64,000 nt of DNA from Collinsella aerofaciens (GCF_018785245.1 NZ_WQPL01000019.1:124001-188000); one strand, 5' to 3'; counted from the stretch's first letter, positions 24,812 through 34,727 are shown. The notes: a model not told the origin generated them from the letters alone. A program made the numbers and translations.

Positions 24812-24948
24812 ACCGATTGTTTTGTCGGCTCCTGCTGCGTCGAGTCCAAACCGCGAAATGCCATGAGCGGCGCGGATGCAGCCAGGAGGCACGAGGACAA
24901 CCCATCGTGGCCACGCCCCGTGCTTAAAACCCCAAGAAGGAGTGAACA

Positions 24949-25506
24949 ATGGCAGAAGAGAAGTATGTGCCGCGTCTGAAGACCAAGTACAACAACGAGG
25001 TCAAGCAGCAGCTTCAGGACAAGTTCCAGTACGAGAACGTCATGATGATCCCCAAGTTTGAGAAGATTGTCGTGAACATGGGTGTCGGCGAGGCCGCTAC
25101 CGATTCCAAGGCCATCGACGGTGCCGTGCGCGACCTGCGCGCCATCACCGGCCAGCAGCCGATGATCACCCGTGCCCGCAAGTCCATCGCTACCTTCCGC
25201 CTGCGCGCTGGTATGCCGATCGGCTGCAAGGTTACCCTGCGTGGCGACCGTATGTGGGAGTTCTTCGATCGTCTGACCTCCGTCGCGATCCCCCGTATCC
25301 GCGACTTCCGCGGCATCTCCGCCAAGAGCTTCGACGGCCGTGGTAACTTCTCCATGGGCGTCACCGAGCAGCTCATCTTCCCCGAGATCGACTTCGACTC
25401 CGTCGATCACCAGCGCGGTATGGACATCACTTTCGTGACCACCGCCAATACCGATGAGGAGGCCAAGGCCCTTCTGGACGCCTTCGGTTTCCCGTTCAAG
25501 AAATAG
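24949..25506 (+). CDS. rplE: 50S ribosomal protein L5
   Basis: A 185-residue L5, normal length, with the conserved [37 protein letters not shown] and [20 protein letters not shown] stretches. L5 binds 5S rRNA in the central protuberance of the large subunit. The ATG follows AGAAGGAG. In most bacteria rplE is preceded by rplN and rplX; here the upstream neighbour is the XdhC-type gene, so the ribosomal cluster begins at L5 with its own promoter. The genes after it follow the standard spc order. Confidence 0.98.
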   Translation: MAEEKYVPRLKTKYNNEVKQQLQDKFQYENVMMIPKFEKIVVNMGVGEAATDSKAIDGAVRDLRAITGQQPMITRARKSIATFRLRAGMPIGCKVTLRGDRMWEFFDRLTSVAIPRIRDFRGISAKSFDGRGNFSMGVTEQLIFPEIDFDSVDHQRGMDITFVTTANTDEEAKALLDAFGFPFKK

Positions 25507-25585
25507 GTTCACCTGCCCTATAAGCGCCGTTCCCACAAGGGGGCGGCGCTTGGGGCGAACAATACTCTATGTGAGGAGGATATAA

Positions 25586-25771
25586 GTGGCTAAGACATCG
25601 ATGATCGTCAAGTGCAATCGCAAGCAGAAGTTCTCTACTCGTGAGTACACGCGCTGCCAGCGCTGCGGCCGTCCGCACTCTGTGTACCGCAAGTTCGGCC
25701 TGTGCCGTGTCTGCTTCCGCGAGCTTGCACTCAAGGGCGAGCTTCCCGGCGTTAAGAAGGCCAGCTGGTAA
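25586..25771 (+). CDS. rpsN: 30S ribosomal protein S14, zinc-binding type
   Basis: A 61-residue S14 of the short zinc form, with [20 protein letters not shown] giving the four cysteines of the zinc knuckle. The start is GTG at 25586 preceded by GAGGAGGA. S14 assembles in the head of the small subunit. The zinc-free paralogue (about 100 residues), which often takes over in zinc shortage, is not in this window. Confidence 0.97.
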   Translation: MAKTSMIVKCNRKQKFSTREYTRCQRCGRPHSVYRKFGLCRVCFRELALKGELPGVKKASW

Positions 25772-25890
25772 GTCACTACCAGCGTTTCAAGCATCAGTTT
25801 GGAACAGGGAAAACGCGCTAAAAAGGCTTTGCCGTTAAGGGCGGCGAAGAACCAAGAGCACGTGTTCATCAAGAACGAAGGAGAATCTGT

Positions 25891-26289
25891 ATGAACCTTA
25901 CAGACCCGATCGCAGATATGCTTACGCGCATCCGTAACGCTAACTCTGTGAACAAGGCCACGGTCTCCATGCCGAGCAGCAAGAAGCTCGTCGAGATCGC
26001 TCGTGTTCTGCACGAGGAGGGCTACATCGAGGGCTACGATGTCGAGGACACCGTTCCCCAGAAGACTCTGCACATCACGCTTAAGTATGGTCCCAAGAAG
26101 GCTAAGGTCATCAACGGCATCCGCCGCATTTCCAAGCCGGGCCTGCGTAAGTACACCGGCGTTGCCGACATGCCCCGCGTCCGCGGTGGCCTTGGTACCG
26201 CCATTATTTCCACCAGCCATGGCGTCATGACCGACCGCGATGCTCGCAAGCACAACGTCGGCGGCGAGATCATCGCTTACGTCTGGTAA
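25891..26289 (+). CDS. rpsH: 30S ribosomal protein S8
   Basis: A 132-residue S8 of normal length with the N-terminal [14 protein letters not shown] and the C-terminal [22 protein letters not shown] signatures. S8 binds the central domain of 16S rRNA and in E. coli represses translation of the spc operon by binding near the L5 start. No obvious S8-like target helix was identified in the leader here. ATG start with AAGGAGAA upstream. The 119-bp gap after rpsN contains no gene. Confidence 0.98.
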   Translation: MNLTDPIADMLTRIRNANSVNKATVSMPSSKKLVEIARVLHEEGYIEGYDVEDTVPQKTLHITLKYGPKKAKVINGIRRISKPGLRKYTGVADMPRVRGGLGTAIISTSHGVMTDRDARKHNVGGEIIAYVW

Positions 26290-26322
26290 TTCGCTCGGTA
26301 GGTAGAAGGAAAGGAGATCACC

Positions 26323-26859
26323 GTGTCTCGTATCGGTAATAAGCCTGTCCAGATTCCCGCCGGAGTCGAAGTGGCAGTCAACGGCAACAACGTTGTCGTC
26401 AAGGGCCCCAAGGGCCAGCTCGAGCTCGATGTCTTTGAGAAGCTCGCTATCAACGTCGAGGACAACGTCCTCACCGTTTCCCGTCCCGACGACGAGCGTG
26501 AGACCCGTGCCCGCCACGGTCTCACCCGCGCCCTCATCCACAACATGGTTGTTGGCGTTTCCGAGGGCTTCGAGAAGAAGCTCGAGCTCGCCGGCGTCGG
26601 TTACCGCGTGCAGCAGAAGGGCAAGAACCTCGAGTTCTCCCTGGGCTTCTCGCACCCCGTGATCGTCGAGGCTCCCGAGGGCATCACCTTCGAGGTTCCC
26701 GACAACACCCACGTGAACGTCAAGGGTATCAACAAGCAGCAGGTCGGTCAGATCGCCGCTGAGATCCGCGGCCATCGTCCTCCCGAGCCTTACAAGGGCA
26801 AGGGTATCCACTACGTTGGCGAGCACATCCGCCGCAAGCTGGGTAAGGCCGCCAAGTAG
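26323..26859 (+). CDS. rplF: 50S ribosomal protein L6
   Basis: A 178-residue L6 with two repeated alpha/beta domains. Recognisable stretches are [16 protein letters not shown] at the N-terminus and the C-terminal [19 protein letters not shown], which is the L6 signature. The start is GTG, 33 bp after rpsH, with AAAGGAGA before it. L6 lies near the elongation-factor binding site and the sarcin-ricin loop of the large subunit. Confidence 0.98.
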   Translation: MSRIGNKPVQIPAGVEVAVNGNNVVVKGPKGQLELDVFEKLAINVEDNVLTVSRPDDERETRARHGLTRALIHNMVVGVSEGFEKKLELAGVGYRVQQKGKNLEFSLGFSHPVIVEAPEGITFEVPDNTHVNVKGINKQQVGQIAAEIRGHRPPEPYKGKGIHYVGEHIRRKLGKAAK

Positions 26860-26934
26860 TCGTAACCGACTCACTCGCATAAGACCAGCACCCCGTCAGG
26901 TGCTGGCAAGATCAACCTTTTTAGGAGTTTACGT

Positions 26935-27303
26935 ATGAACAAGCATAAGGCGAAGCTGGAAGGCCTCAAGCGTCGTCAGCGTCGTGTTCGCGGCAAGGTC
27001 TCGGGTACCTCCGAGCGTCCGCGTCTTCGCGTGACCCGTACTAACGCCAACATCTATGCCCAGATCATCGACGACAGCAAGGGCTCCAGCCTGACGCTCG
27101 TCTCTGCCTCGACCCTCGAGGCCGAGTTCAAGGGCACCCACACCTCGAACAAGGAGGCTGCGGAGAAGGTCGGTCAGCTCGTTGGCAAGCGCGCCATCGA
27201 GGCCGGCATCACCAAGGTCGCCTTCGATCGCGGTGGCCGTATCTACCATGGCCGCGTCAAGGCCCTCGCCGACGGTGCTCGTGCCGCCGGTCTCGAGTTC
27301 TAG
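26935..27303 (+). CDS. rplR: 50S ribosomal protein L18
   Basis: A 122-residue L18 with a basic N-terminus ([19 protein letters not shown]), [20 protein letters not shown] and the C-terminal [20 protein letters not shown] signature. It binds 5S rRNA together with L5. TTTAGGAG lies before the ATG, and the gene is 75 bp after rplF and 14 bp before rpsE. Confidence 0.98.
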   Translation: MNKHKAKLEGLKRRQRRVRGKVSGTSERPRLRVTRTNANIYAQIIDDSKGSSLTLVSASTLEAEFKGTHTSNKEAAEKVGQLVGKRAIEAGITKVAFDRGGRIYHGRVKALADGARAAGLEF

Positions 27304-27317
27304 GAGGTATGTAGCAC

Positions 27318-27842
27318 ATGGCTCGTAATCAGAAGCAGCAGCGCGAGGCCTCCGAGTTCGAGGAGCGCGTCGTTTACATCAACCGCGTGTCGAAGACCGT
27401 CAAGGGTGGTCGTCGCATGAGCCTCGTCGCTCTCGTCGTCGTTGGCGACGGCAAGGGCAACGTCGGCGTTGGCATGGGCAAGTCCGCTGAGGTGCCCCTG
27501 GCCATCTCCAAGGCGTCTCTCGATGCCAAGAAGAACATGTTCCACGTGCCGGTGACCGAGCAGGGCACCATCCCGCACGAGGTTCTCGGCCACTTTGGTG
27601 CCGGCCGCATCATCATCAAGCCCGCTGTCGAGGGTACCGGCGTTATCGCCGGCGGCGCTGTGCGTCCCCTCTTTGAGCTTGCTGGCATCAAGAACGTCCT
27701 GTCCAAGTCCCTCGGTACCGACAACGGCCTCAACATCATCAAGGCTGCCGTCGAGGGCCTCAAGGAGCTCTCCAGCCCTGAGGACGTCGCGGCTCGCCGT
27801 GGCCTGACGGTCTCCGAGATGTTCGTCGGTAAGGAGAACTAA
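27318..27842 (+). CDS. rpsE: 30S ribosomal protein S5
   Basis: A 174-residue S5. The RNA-binding domain has [20 protein letters not shown] and the [16 protein letters not shown] loop. The C-terminal domain has [16 protein letters not shown]5 sits at the mRNA entry and affects decoding accuracy. TAGGAGGT precedes the ATG. Gene spacing to rplR (14 bp) and rpmD (2 bp) shows tight operon packing. Confidence 0.98.
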   Translation: MARNQKQQREASEFEERVVYINRVSKTVKGGRRMSLVALVVVGDGKGNVGVGMGKSAEVPLAISKASLDAKKNMFHVPVTEQGTIPHEVLGHFGAGRIIIKPAVEGTGVIAGGAVRPLFELAGIKNVLSKSLGTDNGLNIIKAAVEGLKELSSPEDVAARRGLTVSEMFVGKEN

Positions 27843-27844
27843 GC

Positions 27845-28027
27845 ATGGCTGACACCATCAAGATCAAGCAGGTCCGCAGCACCAACGGTTGCAAGCAGGA
27901 CCAGGTCCGTACTGTCCGTGCCCTCGGTCTCCACAGGATCCGCGAGGTTCGCGAGATTGCTGACAACGAGTCCGTCCGCGGCATGATCTTCAAGGTCAAG
28001 CACCTTGTCGAGATTGTAGAGGAGTAG
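27845..28027 (+). CDS. rpmD: 50S ribosomal protein L30
   Basis: A 60-residue L30 of bacterial size, with IKIKQVRSTNGCKQDQVRTV and LGLHRIREVREI signatures. The start is 2 bp after the rpsE stop and the stop is 3 bp before rplO. L30 is a small surface protein of the large subunit that bacteria may lack; it is present here. Confidence 0.97.
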   Translation: MADTIKIKQVRSTNGCKQDQVRTVRALGLHRIREVREIADNESVRGMIFKVKHLVEIVEE

Positions 28028-28030
28028 CAA

Positions 28031-28480
28031 ATGCAGCTTCACGATCTTACTCCCGCGCCCGGTTCCACCAAGAACCGCAAGCGCGTCGGCCGTGGCAATT
28101 CTTCGGGTCACGGCACCACTTCTGGCCGCGGCCAGAAGGGCCAGGGTTCCCGCTCTGGCGGCACCAAGGGTGCCGGCTTCGAGGGTGGCCAGACTCCGCT
28201 GGCTATGCGCCTGCCCAAGCTTCCGGGCTTCCGCAACCCCCGTCGTATCGAGTACACCGCTGTTAACGTTGAGCGTCTCGAGCGTAAGTTCGAGGATGGC
28301 GCTGTGATCGACGGTGCCGCTCTTAAGGCCGCTCGCATCACCAAGAGCGAGTTCGAGCCCGTCAAGGTGCTCGGCAATGGTGAGCTCACCAAGAAGTTCA
28401 CGGTCAAGGTCGACAAGGTAAGCGCTTCTGCGCAGGCCAAGATCGAGGCCGCCGGCGGAAAGGTCGAGCTGCCGTGCTAA
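28031..28480 (+). CDS. rplO: 50S ribosomal protein L15
   Basis: A 149-residue L15. The N-terminal basic, glycine-rich tail ([20 protein letters not shown]) enters 23S rRNA, and the globular domain ends in [19 protein letters not shown]. Length is normal. Its stop codon overlaps the GTG start of secY by 7 bp, as often found in this operon. Confidence 0.98.
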   Translation: MQLHDLTPAPGSTKNRKRVGRGNSSGHGTTSGRGQKGQGSRSGGTKGAGFEGGQTPLAMRLPKLPGFRNPRRIEYTAVNVERLERKFEDGAVIDGAALKAARITKSEFEPVKVLGNGELTKKFTVKVDKVSASAQAKIEAAGGKVELPC

Positions 28481-29760
28481 ATGGTCTTAAGAATGCTTTC
28501 CGCATCAAAGAATTGCGTGAAAAGATTCTTTTTACCATAGCTATGCTCGTCGTGTACCGCATTGGTGCGCACGTTCCTGTGCCCGGCATTCCCTTCCAGG
28601 GGATGCTGGGCCTTTTCTCGACCGATAACAATTCGGTCGCCGCAGGTGCTATGGCCCTCCTGAATCTTTTCTCTGGCGGCGCGTTGAGCTATGTGTCGGT
28701 GTTTTCGCTGGGCATCATGCCTTACATCACCAGCTCGATCATCCTCCAGATGCTCCAGGCCGTTGTGCCCTCCCTGCATGAGCTTGCCCGCGAGGGCGAG
28801 GTCGGTCAGACCAAGATTACGCAGTATTCGCGTTACCTCACCCTGGCTCTGGCAATCCTCAACTCCGTGGGTTACCTCTTCCTCTTTAAGAGCTTCGGCA
28901 TCAGCTTTAATGGCGCCGGTGCTCCCGAGATTATCTTCGACCTCATGATCGTCGGCACGCTCACCGCGGGCGCCATGCTGATCATGTGGATTGGTGAGCT
29001 CATCACCCAGCGCGGTATCGGCAATGGCATGTCGCTGATCATCTTCGCGAACATCATGGCCGGTCTGCCGCAGGCTATCTTCTCCAGCACCGAGGGCAAT
29101 GCCGGTGGCATCATCACCATGGTGATCATCTGCGCCATCATCCTGCTGGTTATCCCGCTGATTGTTTTCCTTGAGCGCGGCCAGCGCCGCATCCCGGTCT
29201 CCTACGCTAAGCGCGTCGTGGGCCGTCGCATGATGGGTGGTCAGACCACCTACCTGCCCATCAAGGTCAACACCGCGGGTGTCGTGCCAATCATCTTCGC
29301 TTCGGCGCTGCTGTACTTCCCGGCTCAGATTGCCGTGTTCTTCCCCGGCATCGGCTGGATCCAGGCAGTTGCCTCTGCGCTTTCGCGCGGCTGGCTCAAC
29401 TGGGTGCTTAACGTTGTCCTCATCGTGTTTTTCGCGTACTTCTACACCTCCATGGTGTTCAACCCCGATGACACGGCCGACAACCTTAAGAAGCAGGGCG
29501 GCTTTATTCCGGGCGTGCGTCCGGGTAGGGCTACCGCGGCCTACATCAAGAACGCGCTCAACAAGATTACGCTTCCCAGCGCTGTCTTTTTGGCGCTCAT
29601 CGCCATCGTGCCTTCGATCATCTTCTCCTTTACGGGTAACCAGCTGATCCAGGCATTTGGCGGCACGTCCATCCTCATCATGGTCGGCGTCGTGCTCGAC
29701 ACGGTCGATAAGCTCGAAGGCCAGATCAAGATGTATGATTACGATGGATTCTTTAAATAG
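28474..29760 (+). CDS. secY: Preprotein translocase subunit SecY
   Basis: A 428-residue polytopic membrane protein with ten predicted helices. Signatures are [20 protein letters not shown] at the N-terminus, [20 protein letters not shown] (plug/TM2 region) and the cytoplasmic [20 protein letters not shown] loop that contacts SecA and the ribosome. SecY forms the protein channel with SecE and SecG. The start is GTG 28474, within the rplO stop, with GGAAAGG upstream; the ATG at 28481 is out of frame. SecA is encoded at 50 kb in this window. Confidence 0.98.
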   Translation: MLNGLKNAFRIKELREKILFTIAMLVVYRIGAHVPVPGIPFQGMLGLFSTDNNSVAAGAMALLNLFSGGALSYVSVFSLGIMPYITSSIILQMLQAVVPSLHELAREGEVGQTKITQYSRYLTLALAILNSVGYLFLFKSFGISFNGAGAPEIIFDLMIVGTLTAGAMLIMWIGELITQRGIGNGMSLIIFANIMAGLPQAIFSSTEGNAGGIITMVIICAIILLVIPLIVFLERGQRRIPVSYAKRVVGRRMMGGQTTYLPIKVNTAGVVPIIFASALLYFPAQIAVFFPGIGWIQAVASALSRGWLNWVLNVVLIVFFAYFYTSMVFNPDDTADNLKKQGGFIPGVRPGRATAAYIKNALNKITLPSAVFLALIAIVPSIIFSFTGNQLIQAFGGTSILIMVGVVLDTVDKLEGQIKMYDYDGFFK

Positions 29761-29778
29761 GCTAGAGGAGGATTGCTC

Positions 29779-30405
29779 ATGAACCTCGTATTGCTCGGAG
29801 CTCCGGGTGCCGGTAAGGGCACCGTCGCACAGGAGCTCGTCGCCGAGTTTGGCGTCGCTCACATTTCCACGGGCGACCTGCTGCGTGCTGCCGTCAAGGG
29901 TGGCACCGAGCTTGGTATTCAGGCTAAGAAGTACATGGACGCTGGCGAGCTCGTTCCCGATCAGCTCGTGATCGACCTTGTCAAGGAGCGCCTTGCCGCC
30001 GATGACGCCCAGCAGGGCTTCATCCTCGACGGCTTCCCGCGCAACACCGCCCAGGCCGTGACGCTCGATTCCGAGCTCTCCGCCATGGGTCGCGAGATCG
30101 ACTGCGCCCTTCTGGTCGATGTGGCCCCCGAGGTCATTATCGATCGTCTGTCTTCGCGTCGCACCTGCCGCGCCTGCGGTTACACCGGCACCGCTGCCGA
30201 TGCTACCTGCCCCAAGTGTGGCGGCGAGATGTATCAGCGCGACGACGACAAGCCCGAGACCATCAAGAACCGTCTCGACGTCTACGAGAAGTCCACGAGT
30301 CCGCTCGTCGACTACTATCGTGGCCAGGGTCTGCTCAAGTCGGTCAACGGTGACCAGGCTCGCGAGACCGTGTACGGGGATGTCAAAGAGGCTCTCGGTC
30401 TATGA
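29779..30405 (+). CDS. adk: Adenylate kinase
   Basis: A 208-residue adenylate kinase. The P-loop is LLGAPGAGKGT (residues about 5-15), followed by HISTGDLLR and LDGFPRN. The LID domain has four cysteines (CRACGYTGTAADATCPKCGG), indicating a structural zinc. It converts AMP and ATP to ADP. The start was set at 29779, six bases inside a longer frame, because AGAGGAGGA precedes it. It is the only complete gene in the window that ends in TGA, and that TGA overlaps the ATG of map (ATGA), where another stop would change the map start. Confidence 0.97.
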   Translation: MNLVLLGAPGAGKGTVAQELVAEFGVAHISTGDLLRAAVKGGTELGIQAKKYMDAGELVPDQLVIDLVKERLAADDAQQGFILDGFPRNTAQAVTLDSELSAMGREIDCALLVDVAPEVIIDRLSSRRTCRACGYTGTAADATCPKCGGEMYQRDDDKPETIKNRLDVYEKSTSPLVDYYRGQGLLKSVNGDQARETVYGDVKEALGL

Positions 30406-31190
30406 TCAAGATTAAGTCTGCAACGCAAATCGAGCAGATGAAGAAGGCAGGAGCGCTATCTAAGATGGCGCTCCGCCACGTTGGAGCCATGGTGCGCCCC
30501 GGCGTTTCGACTTTTGAGCTCGATCAGCTCGCGGAGCAGATTATCCGCATGCATGGTGGCATCCCAGCCTTTAAGGGTTACGGCGGGTTTCCCGGAACCA
30601 TTTGCGCATCGATTAACGATGCCGTGGTACACGGTATTCCCAACCCCGACATGATCCTGCGCGATGGCGATATCATCTCCATCGATACGGGAGCCGTTGT
30701 CGACGGTTGGGTCGGCGATAACGCTTGGACGTTTTTCGTCGGCACCCCCACGCCCGAAGCCAAGGCTTTGTGCGAGATCACGCGCGATTGCCTTAAGGCT
30801 GCCATCGAGCAGGCTGTTCCCGGTAACCATATCGGGGACGTCGGTTATGCCGTTCAGTCCCTCGCCGAGTCTCACGGTTACGGCGTGCTTCGCGATTATG
30901 TGGGCCATGGCATTGGCCGCGTGATGCACGAGGACCCCAACGTTCCTAACTATGGAAAGAAGGGGAGGGGCGTTCGCCTCCAGGCCGGCATGGTCATTGC
31001 CATCGAGCCGATGGTTACGATGGGTTCCAACCATGTGAGCACGGGCTCCGACGGTTGGATCGTCACGACCAACGACCACCTGCCCGCCGCGCACTACGAG
31101 AACACCGTCGCCATTACCAATGACGGCCCGGTGATTCTCACCACGGATGCGCAAGGTGCTTGGTGTTCGCTCCAAGGCGGAGAAATGTAA
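30402..31190 (+). CDS. map: Methionine aminopeptidase, type I
   Basis: A 262-residue type I enzyme that removes the starting methionine from new proteins. The five metal ligands are visible: Asp in SIDTGAVVDGW, Asp in GDNAWTFFVG, His in YVGHGIGR, Glu in IAIEPMVTMG and the last Glu in HYENTVAIT. The ATG overlaps the adk stop by four bases, so translation is coupled. No N-terminal zinc-finger extension is present. The location between adk and infA is standard. Confidence 0.97.
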   Translation: MIKIKSATQIEQMKKAGALSKMALRHVGAMVRPGVSTFELDQLAEQIIRMHGGIPAFKGYGGFPGTICASINDAVVHGIPNPDMILRDGDIISIDTGAVVDGWVGDNAWTFFVGTPTPEAKALCEITRDCLKAAIEQAVPGNHIGDVGYAVQSLAESHGYGVLRDYVGHGIGRVMHEDPNVPNYGKKGRGVRLQAGMVIAIEPMVTMGSNHVSTGSDGWIVTTNDHLPAAHYENTVAITNDGPVILTTDAQGAWCSLQGGEM

Positions 31191-31226
31191 CAAGTTCCAC
31201 TTAGTTGTGGAGCCATTACGAAGTTA

Positions 31227-31255
31227 TTACGATGCGTACATACGTGTTGTAGAAT
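31227..31255 (+). promoter_or_regulatory. Promoter of the infA-rplQ operon
   Basis: TTACGA and TAGAAT are 17 bp apart, 40 bp upstream of infA. This splits the long ribosomal cluster into a second transcription unit. Confidence 0.65.
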
Positions 31256-31294
31256 ACTCAATCGCTGTCGTTTTCTAGAGAAAGATGATTGCTT

Positions 31295-31513
31295 GTGAAG
31301 AAGGAAGACGCAATTGAGCTCGAGGGTACGGTAAAAGAGCCGCTGCCCAACGCCATGTTTAAGGTCGAGCTCGAGAACGGTCATTCGGTTCTGTGCAACA
31401 TTTCTGGCAAGATCCGAATGAATTACATCCGCATTCTCCCCGGTGACAGGGTTGTCGTGGAGCTTTCCCCGTACGACCTGACCCGCGGCCGCATCACCTA
31501 TCGCTATAAATAG
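31295..31513 (+). CDS. infA: Translation initiation factor IF-1
   Basis: A 72-residue OB-fold protein starting [15 protein letters not shown], with the IF-1 signatures [12 protein letters not shown] and [20 protein letters not shown], and ending [13 protein letters not shown]-1 blocks the ribosomal A site during initiation. The GTG at 31295 was chosen because it gives the usual IF-1 start; a TTG two codons earlier is possible. A promoter lies 40 bp upstream. Confidence 0.97.
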   Translation: MKKEDAIELEGTVKEPLPNAMFKVELENGHSVLCNISGKIRMNYIRILPGDRVVVELSPYDLTRGRITYRYK

Positions 31514-31660
31514 CGGCACGCATACACGCTCTTTTCCGACTGCAGGCTTAGCTCAACCTACGGTCGGTTTGCGTGTAAAGACCAGCCATAGTTTTAAACG
31601 CCTGCGGCTGGGCGAGTAGATAGTAGGGAAGTAGTTTGAGCGCTACCGAAAGGAAGAACG

Positions 31661-31774
31661 ATGAAGGTACGTCCTTCGGTCAAGAAGATGTGCGATAAGT
31701 GCAAAATCATTAGGCGCCATGGCAAGGTCCTCGTCATTTGCGAGAACCCCCGTCATAAGCAGCGTCAGGGTTAA
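31661..31774 (+). CDS. rpmJ: 50S ribosomal protein L36
   Basis: A 37-residue L36, [20 protein letters not shown] at the N-terminus and ending HKQRQG. The zinc site is CDKC, a later Cys (ICENP) and a His near the end, the usual C+ form. AAAGGAAG precedes the ATG at 31661. The 147-bp gap after infA contains no other recognised gene. Confidence 0.97.
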   Translation: MKVRPSVKKMCDKCKIIRRHGKVLVICENPRHKQRQG

Positions 31775-31788
31775 GAGAGGAGACTACG

Positions 31789-32163
31789 TTGGCCCGTATT
31801 AATGGTGTCGACCTCCCGCGTGAGAAGCGCGTTGAGATCGGTCTGACCTACATTTACGGCATCGGCCGCACCACTGCGACGAAGATTTGCGTCGAGTGCA
31901 ACGTTAACGTGGATACGCGCGTTAAGGACCTCACCGAGGATGAGGTTAACGCCATCCGCGATTATATCGATAAGAACCAGATCATGGTTGAGGGCGACCT
32001 CCGCCGTGAGCGCAACCAGAACGTCAAGCGCCTTATGGACATCGGCTGCAACCGCGGCCTTCGTCACCGCAAGGGCCTCCCGGTCCGCGGCCAGCGCACC
32101 CACACTAACGCTCGTACCCGCAAGGGCCCGAAGCGTCAGATCGGTGCTAAGAAGAAGAAATAA
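31789..32163 (+). CDS. rpsM: 30S ribosomal protein S13
   Basis: A 124-residue S13 with [20 protein letters not shown], the helix-hairpin-helix [18 protein letters not shown] and the basic tail [20 protein letters not shown]. It contacts the large subunit and P-site tRNA in the small-subunit head. The start codon is TTG with AGAGAGGAGA before it, an infrequent start for a ribosomal protein. Confidence 0.97.
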   Translation: MARINGVDLPREKRVEIGLTYIYGIGRTTATKICVECNVNVDTRVKDLTEDEVNAIRDYIDKNQIMVEGDLRRERNQNVKRLMDIGCNRGLRHRKGLPVRGQRTHTNARTRKGPKRQIGAKKKK

Positions 32164-32177
32164 GGAGCGCTAGATAG

Positions 32178-32582
32178 ATGGCTACTGCTAAGAAGAACGT
32201 TCGCGCTGCCCGTCTGAAGCGCGCGGACCGTAAGAACATTTCCGTGGGCCAGGCTCACATTCGTTCTACGTTCAACAACACGATCGTTTCGATCACCGAT
32301 CCCCAGGGCAACGTCATTTCCTGGAAGTCGGCTGGCCAGGTGGGCTTCAAGGGCTCCCGTAAGTCCACGCCGTTCGCTGCCCAGATGGCTGCCGAGGCTG
32401 CTGCCAAGCAGGCCATGGAGCACGGTATGAAGAAGGTTTCCGTCTTCGTCAAGGGCCCCGGCTCCGGTCGTGAGACCGCCATCCGCTCCCTCCAGGCTGC
32501 TGGCCTCGAGGTCTCGAGCATCCAGGACAAGACCCCCATTCCGCACAACGGCTGCCGCCCCAAGAAGCGTCGCCGCGTGTAA
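32178..32582 (+). CDS. rpsK: 30S ribosomal protein S11
   Basis: A 134-residue S11. Conserved parts are [31 protein letters not shown] and the C-terminal [21 protein letters not shown]11 lies on the small-subunit platform near the E site. The ATG is 14 bp after rpsM. Confidence 0.98.
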   Translation: MATAKKNVRAARLKRADRKNISVGQAHIRSTFNNTIVSITDPQGNVISWKSAGQVGFKGSRKSTPFAAQMAAEAAAKQAMEHGMKKVSVFVKGPGSGRETAIRSLQAAGLEVSSIQDKTPIPHNGCRPKKRRRV

Positions 32583-32601
32583 CTGAAAGGATCGTATCAA
32601 T

Positions 32602-33198
32602 ATGGCAATCGACAGGACTCCTGTTCTTAAGCGCTGCCGTCAGCTCGGGATCGATCCCGCTGAGCTCGGTTACAGCAGCAAGAAGGAATCTATCCGTCAG
32701 CCCAAGCGCCGTCGCAAGGAATCTGAGTACGGCATGCAGCTGCGCGAGAAGCAGAAGGTCAAGTTCATCTATGGCGTTCTGGAGAAGCAGTTCCACGGCT
32801 ACTTCAACAAGGCCCGCAAGATGAACGGCGTCACCGGTGAGAACCTCATGATCATCCTTGAGTCTCGCCTCGACAACGTCGTCTTCCGTCTTGGCTTCGC
32901 CCGCACCCGCAAAGAGGCTCGTCAGTCCGTCCGTCACGGTCACTTCACCGTGAACGGCAAGCGCGTGGACATCCCGTCCTACCGCGTCAAGGCCGGCGAC
33001 GTCGTCGCTGTCGGCGAGAAGTTCCGTGACCTCCTCCCCATCAAGGAGGCCCTGATTTCCTCCGAGCGCTTTGAGGTCCCTGGCTGGCTCGAGGTCGATA
33101 TCGAGAAGCTGTCTGGTAACGTGCTCGCTCTGCCGACGCGTGAGCAGATCAGCGGTGATATCAACGAGCAGCTCATCGTCGAGCTCTACTCTAAGTAG
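32602..33198 (+). CDS. rpsD: 30S ribosomal protein S4
   Basis: A 198-residue S4. It has the S4 RNA-binding domain (LESRLDNVVFRLGFARTRKE, ARQSVRHGHFTVNGKRVDIP). The N-terminal zinc cysteines of some S4 proteins are absent, so this is the zinc-free form. S4 starts 16S rRNA assembly and in some bacteria represses its own operon. AAAGGA precedes the ATG. Confidence 0.98.
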   Translation: MAIDRTPVLKRCRQLGIDPAELGYSSKKESIRQPKRRRKESEYGMQLREKQKVKFIYGVLEKQFHGYFNKARKMNGVTGENLMIILESRLDNVVFRLGFARTRKEARQSVRHGHFTVNGKRVDIPSYRVKAGDVVAVGEKFRDLLPIKEALISSERFEVPGWLEVDIEKLSGNVLALPTREQISGDINEQLIVELYSK

Positions 33199-33230
33199 TC
33201 CATCCGGGCTGCTGAGGCTGGAGGTAATAC

Positions 33231-34172
33231 ATGTCAGAATTCATTAGGCCTCAGGTTCAGGTCGAAGAGATCAACGAGACGTCTGCTCGTGTCTCCGTCG
33301 AGCCGCTCGAGCGTGGCTACGGCGATACTCTGGGTAACTCCCTTCGTCGCGTTCTTCTGTCCTCGCTCGAGGGTGCCGCCGTCGAGGCTATTCAGATCGA
33401 TGGTGCGCAGCACGAGTTCATGACCATCCCTAACATGGTCGAGGATGTCACCGACATCGTCCTGAATGTCAAGGGTCTTGTCTTCAGGGCTCTCGGCACG
33501 ACCGACGAGGCGACCGCCACCATTTCGGTTGACGGCCCCTGCGAGGTCACCGGTGCGGACTTCTTTATTCCGTCCGAGTTTGAGCTGGTCAACCCCGAGC
33601 AGCACATCGCTACGCTCACCGAGGGTGGCCATCTCACCATGAGCATGCGCATCGGCTATGGCCGCGGCTATGTTTCTGGCGAGGCCAACAAGCGCGACAA
33701 CGATCCCATCGGTGTGATCCACGTCGACTCGCTGTACTCGCCGGTTTCCCGTTGCGCCAAGCTCGTTGAGGCTTGCCGTGTCGGTCAGCACACCGACTAC
33801 GACCGCCTTGTCCTCGAGATCGAGACCAACGGCTCCATCGCCCCGCGCGACGCCGTGGTCCAGGCTGCCAATATCATCAACCAGCATATGGCCGCCTTTA
33901 TGAACCTTGCCGAGACCCCCGAGGTCGAGGAGGAGGCTTCGATCTTCGCTCCCGAGGTCACCAACGACAACGCCGAGCTGGACAAGCAGATCGAGGATCT
34001 GGACCTTTCCGTCCGTTCCTACAACTGCCTTAAGCGCGCCAGCATTCACTCGGTCCGTCAGCTCGTTGAGTTCTCGGAGAACGATCTGCTCAACATCCGT
34101 AACTTCGGTGTTAAGTCGATCGAGGAAGTGAAGGACAAGCTTGAGTCCATGGGCCTGAGCCTGAAGGCTTAA
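33231..34172 (+). CDS. rpoA: RNA polymerase alpha subunit
   Basis: A 313-residue alpha subunit. The N-terminal domain has GYGDTLGNSLRRVLLSSLEG (dimer and beta contacts). A linker follows, and then the C-terminal domain with LDLSVRSYNCLKRASIHSVR and LLNIRNFGVKSIEEVKDKL, which binds UP elements and activators. Length is typical for actinobacteria. GGAGGTAA precedes the ATG. Confidence 0.98.
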   Translation: MSEFIRPQVQVEEINETSARVSVEPLERGYGDTLGNSLRRVLLSSLEGAAVEAIQIDGAQHEFMTIPNMVEDVTDIVLNVKGLVFRALGTTDEATATISVDGPCEVTGADFFIPSEFELVNPEQHIATLTEGGHLTMSMRIGYGRGYVSGEANKRDNDPIGVIHVDSLYSPVSRCAKLVEACRVGQHTDYDRLVLEIETNGSIAPRDAVVQAANIINQHMAAFMNLAETPEVEEEASIFAPEVTNDNAELDKQIEDLDLSVRSYNCLKRASIHSVRQLVEFSENDLLNIRNFGVKSIEEVKDKLESMGLSLKA

Positions 34173-34202
34173 TGCTTCGCATATTTGAGGAGAAACTAGA
34201 CC

Positions 34203-34670
34203 ATGCGTCATAACGTTAAGAAGGGCCTGAAGCTCGGCACCGATGCGAGCCACACCAAGGCCATGAAGAAGAGCCTTGCTAAGGCCCTCTTCGAGAACGA
34301 CCGCATCAAGACCACCGAGACCCGCGCTAAGGCGCTGCGTTCGGTCGTCGATCCGATCATCACCTGGGCCAAGAAGGGCGACCTGCACTCTCGTCGTCTG
34401 GCTATCGCCAAGCTCGGCGATAAGCAGCTCGTTGCCGAGATCTTCGACAAGGCTGCTCAGGGCATGTGGCAGGACCGCAACGGCGGTTACACCCGCATCA
34501 TGAAGCTCGGTAACCGCAAGGGCGACAACGCTCCCATCGTTATCATGGAGCTCGTCACCGAGCCTTGCACGCCTAAGGCCAAGAAGGCTGCTCCGGCCCC
34601 CAAGAAGGCCGCTGCTCCCAAGAAGGTCGAGGCTGCCGAGGAGGCTCCTGCTGAGGAGACCGCTGAGTAG
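34203..34670 (+). CDS. rplQ: 50S ribosomal protein L17 with low-complexity tail
   Basis: A 155-residue L17. The core (about 120 residues) has RHNVKKGLKLGTDASHTKAM and ENDRIKTTETRAKALR, and GYTRIMKLGNRKGDNAPI near the end of the domain. A tail of about 33 residues rich in Ala, Lys, Pro and Glu (KKAAPAPKKAAAPKK and acidic end) extends beyond the normal length. Such tails are known in some actinobacterial L17 proteins. It ends the alpha operon, and a perfect terminator follows. Confidence 0.97.
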   Translation: MRHNVKKGLKLGTDASHTKAMKKSLAKALFENDRIKTTETRAKALRSVVDPIITWAKKGDLHSRRLAIAKLGDKQLVAEIFDKAAQGMWQDRNGGYTRIMKLGNRKGDNAPIVIMELVTEPCTPKAKKAAPAPKKAAAPKKVEAAEEAPAEETAE

Positions 34671-34696
34671 ACAATCCGTCTGCATAGGCTATATTC

Positions 34697-34727
34697 GAGG
34701 GGTACGTTCGCGTACCCCTCTTTTTTT
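34697..34727 (+). terminator. Terminator of the ribosomal alpha operon
   Basis: GAGGGGTACG, TTCG tetraloop and CGTACCCCTC form a perfect 10-bp stem followed by seven T. Confidence 0.95.

Noticed and set aside
31514-31660. A tRNA in the infA-rpmJ gap
   Set aside because: No cloverleaf with TTCRA arm and matching acceptor stem could be built; no tRNA was recognised elsewhere in the window.
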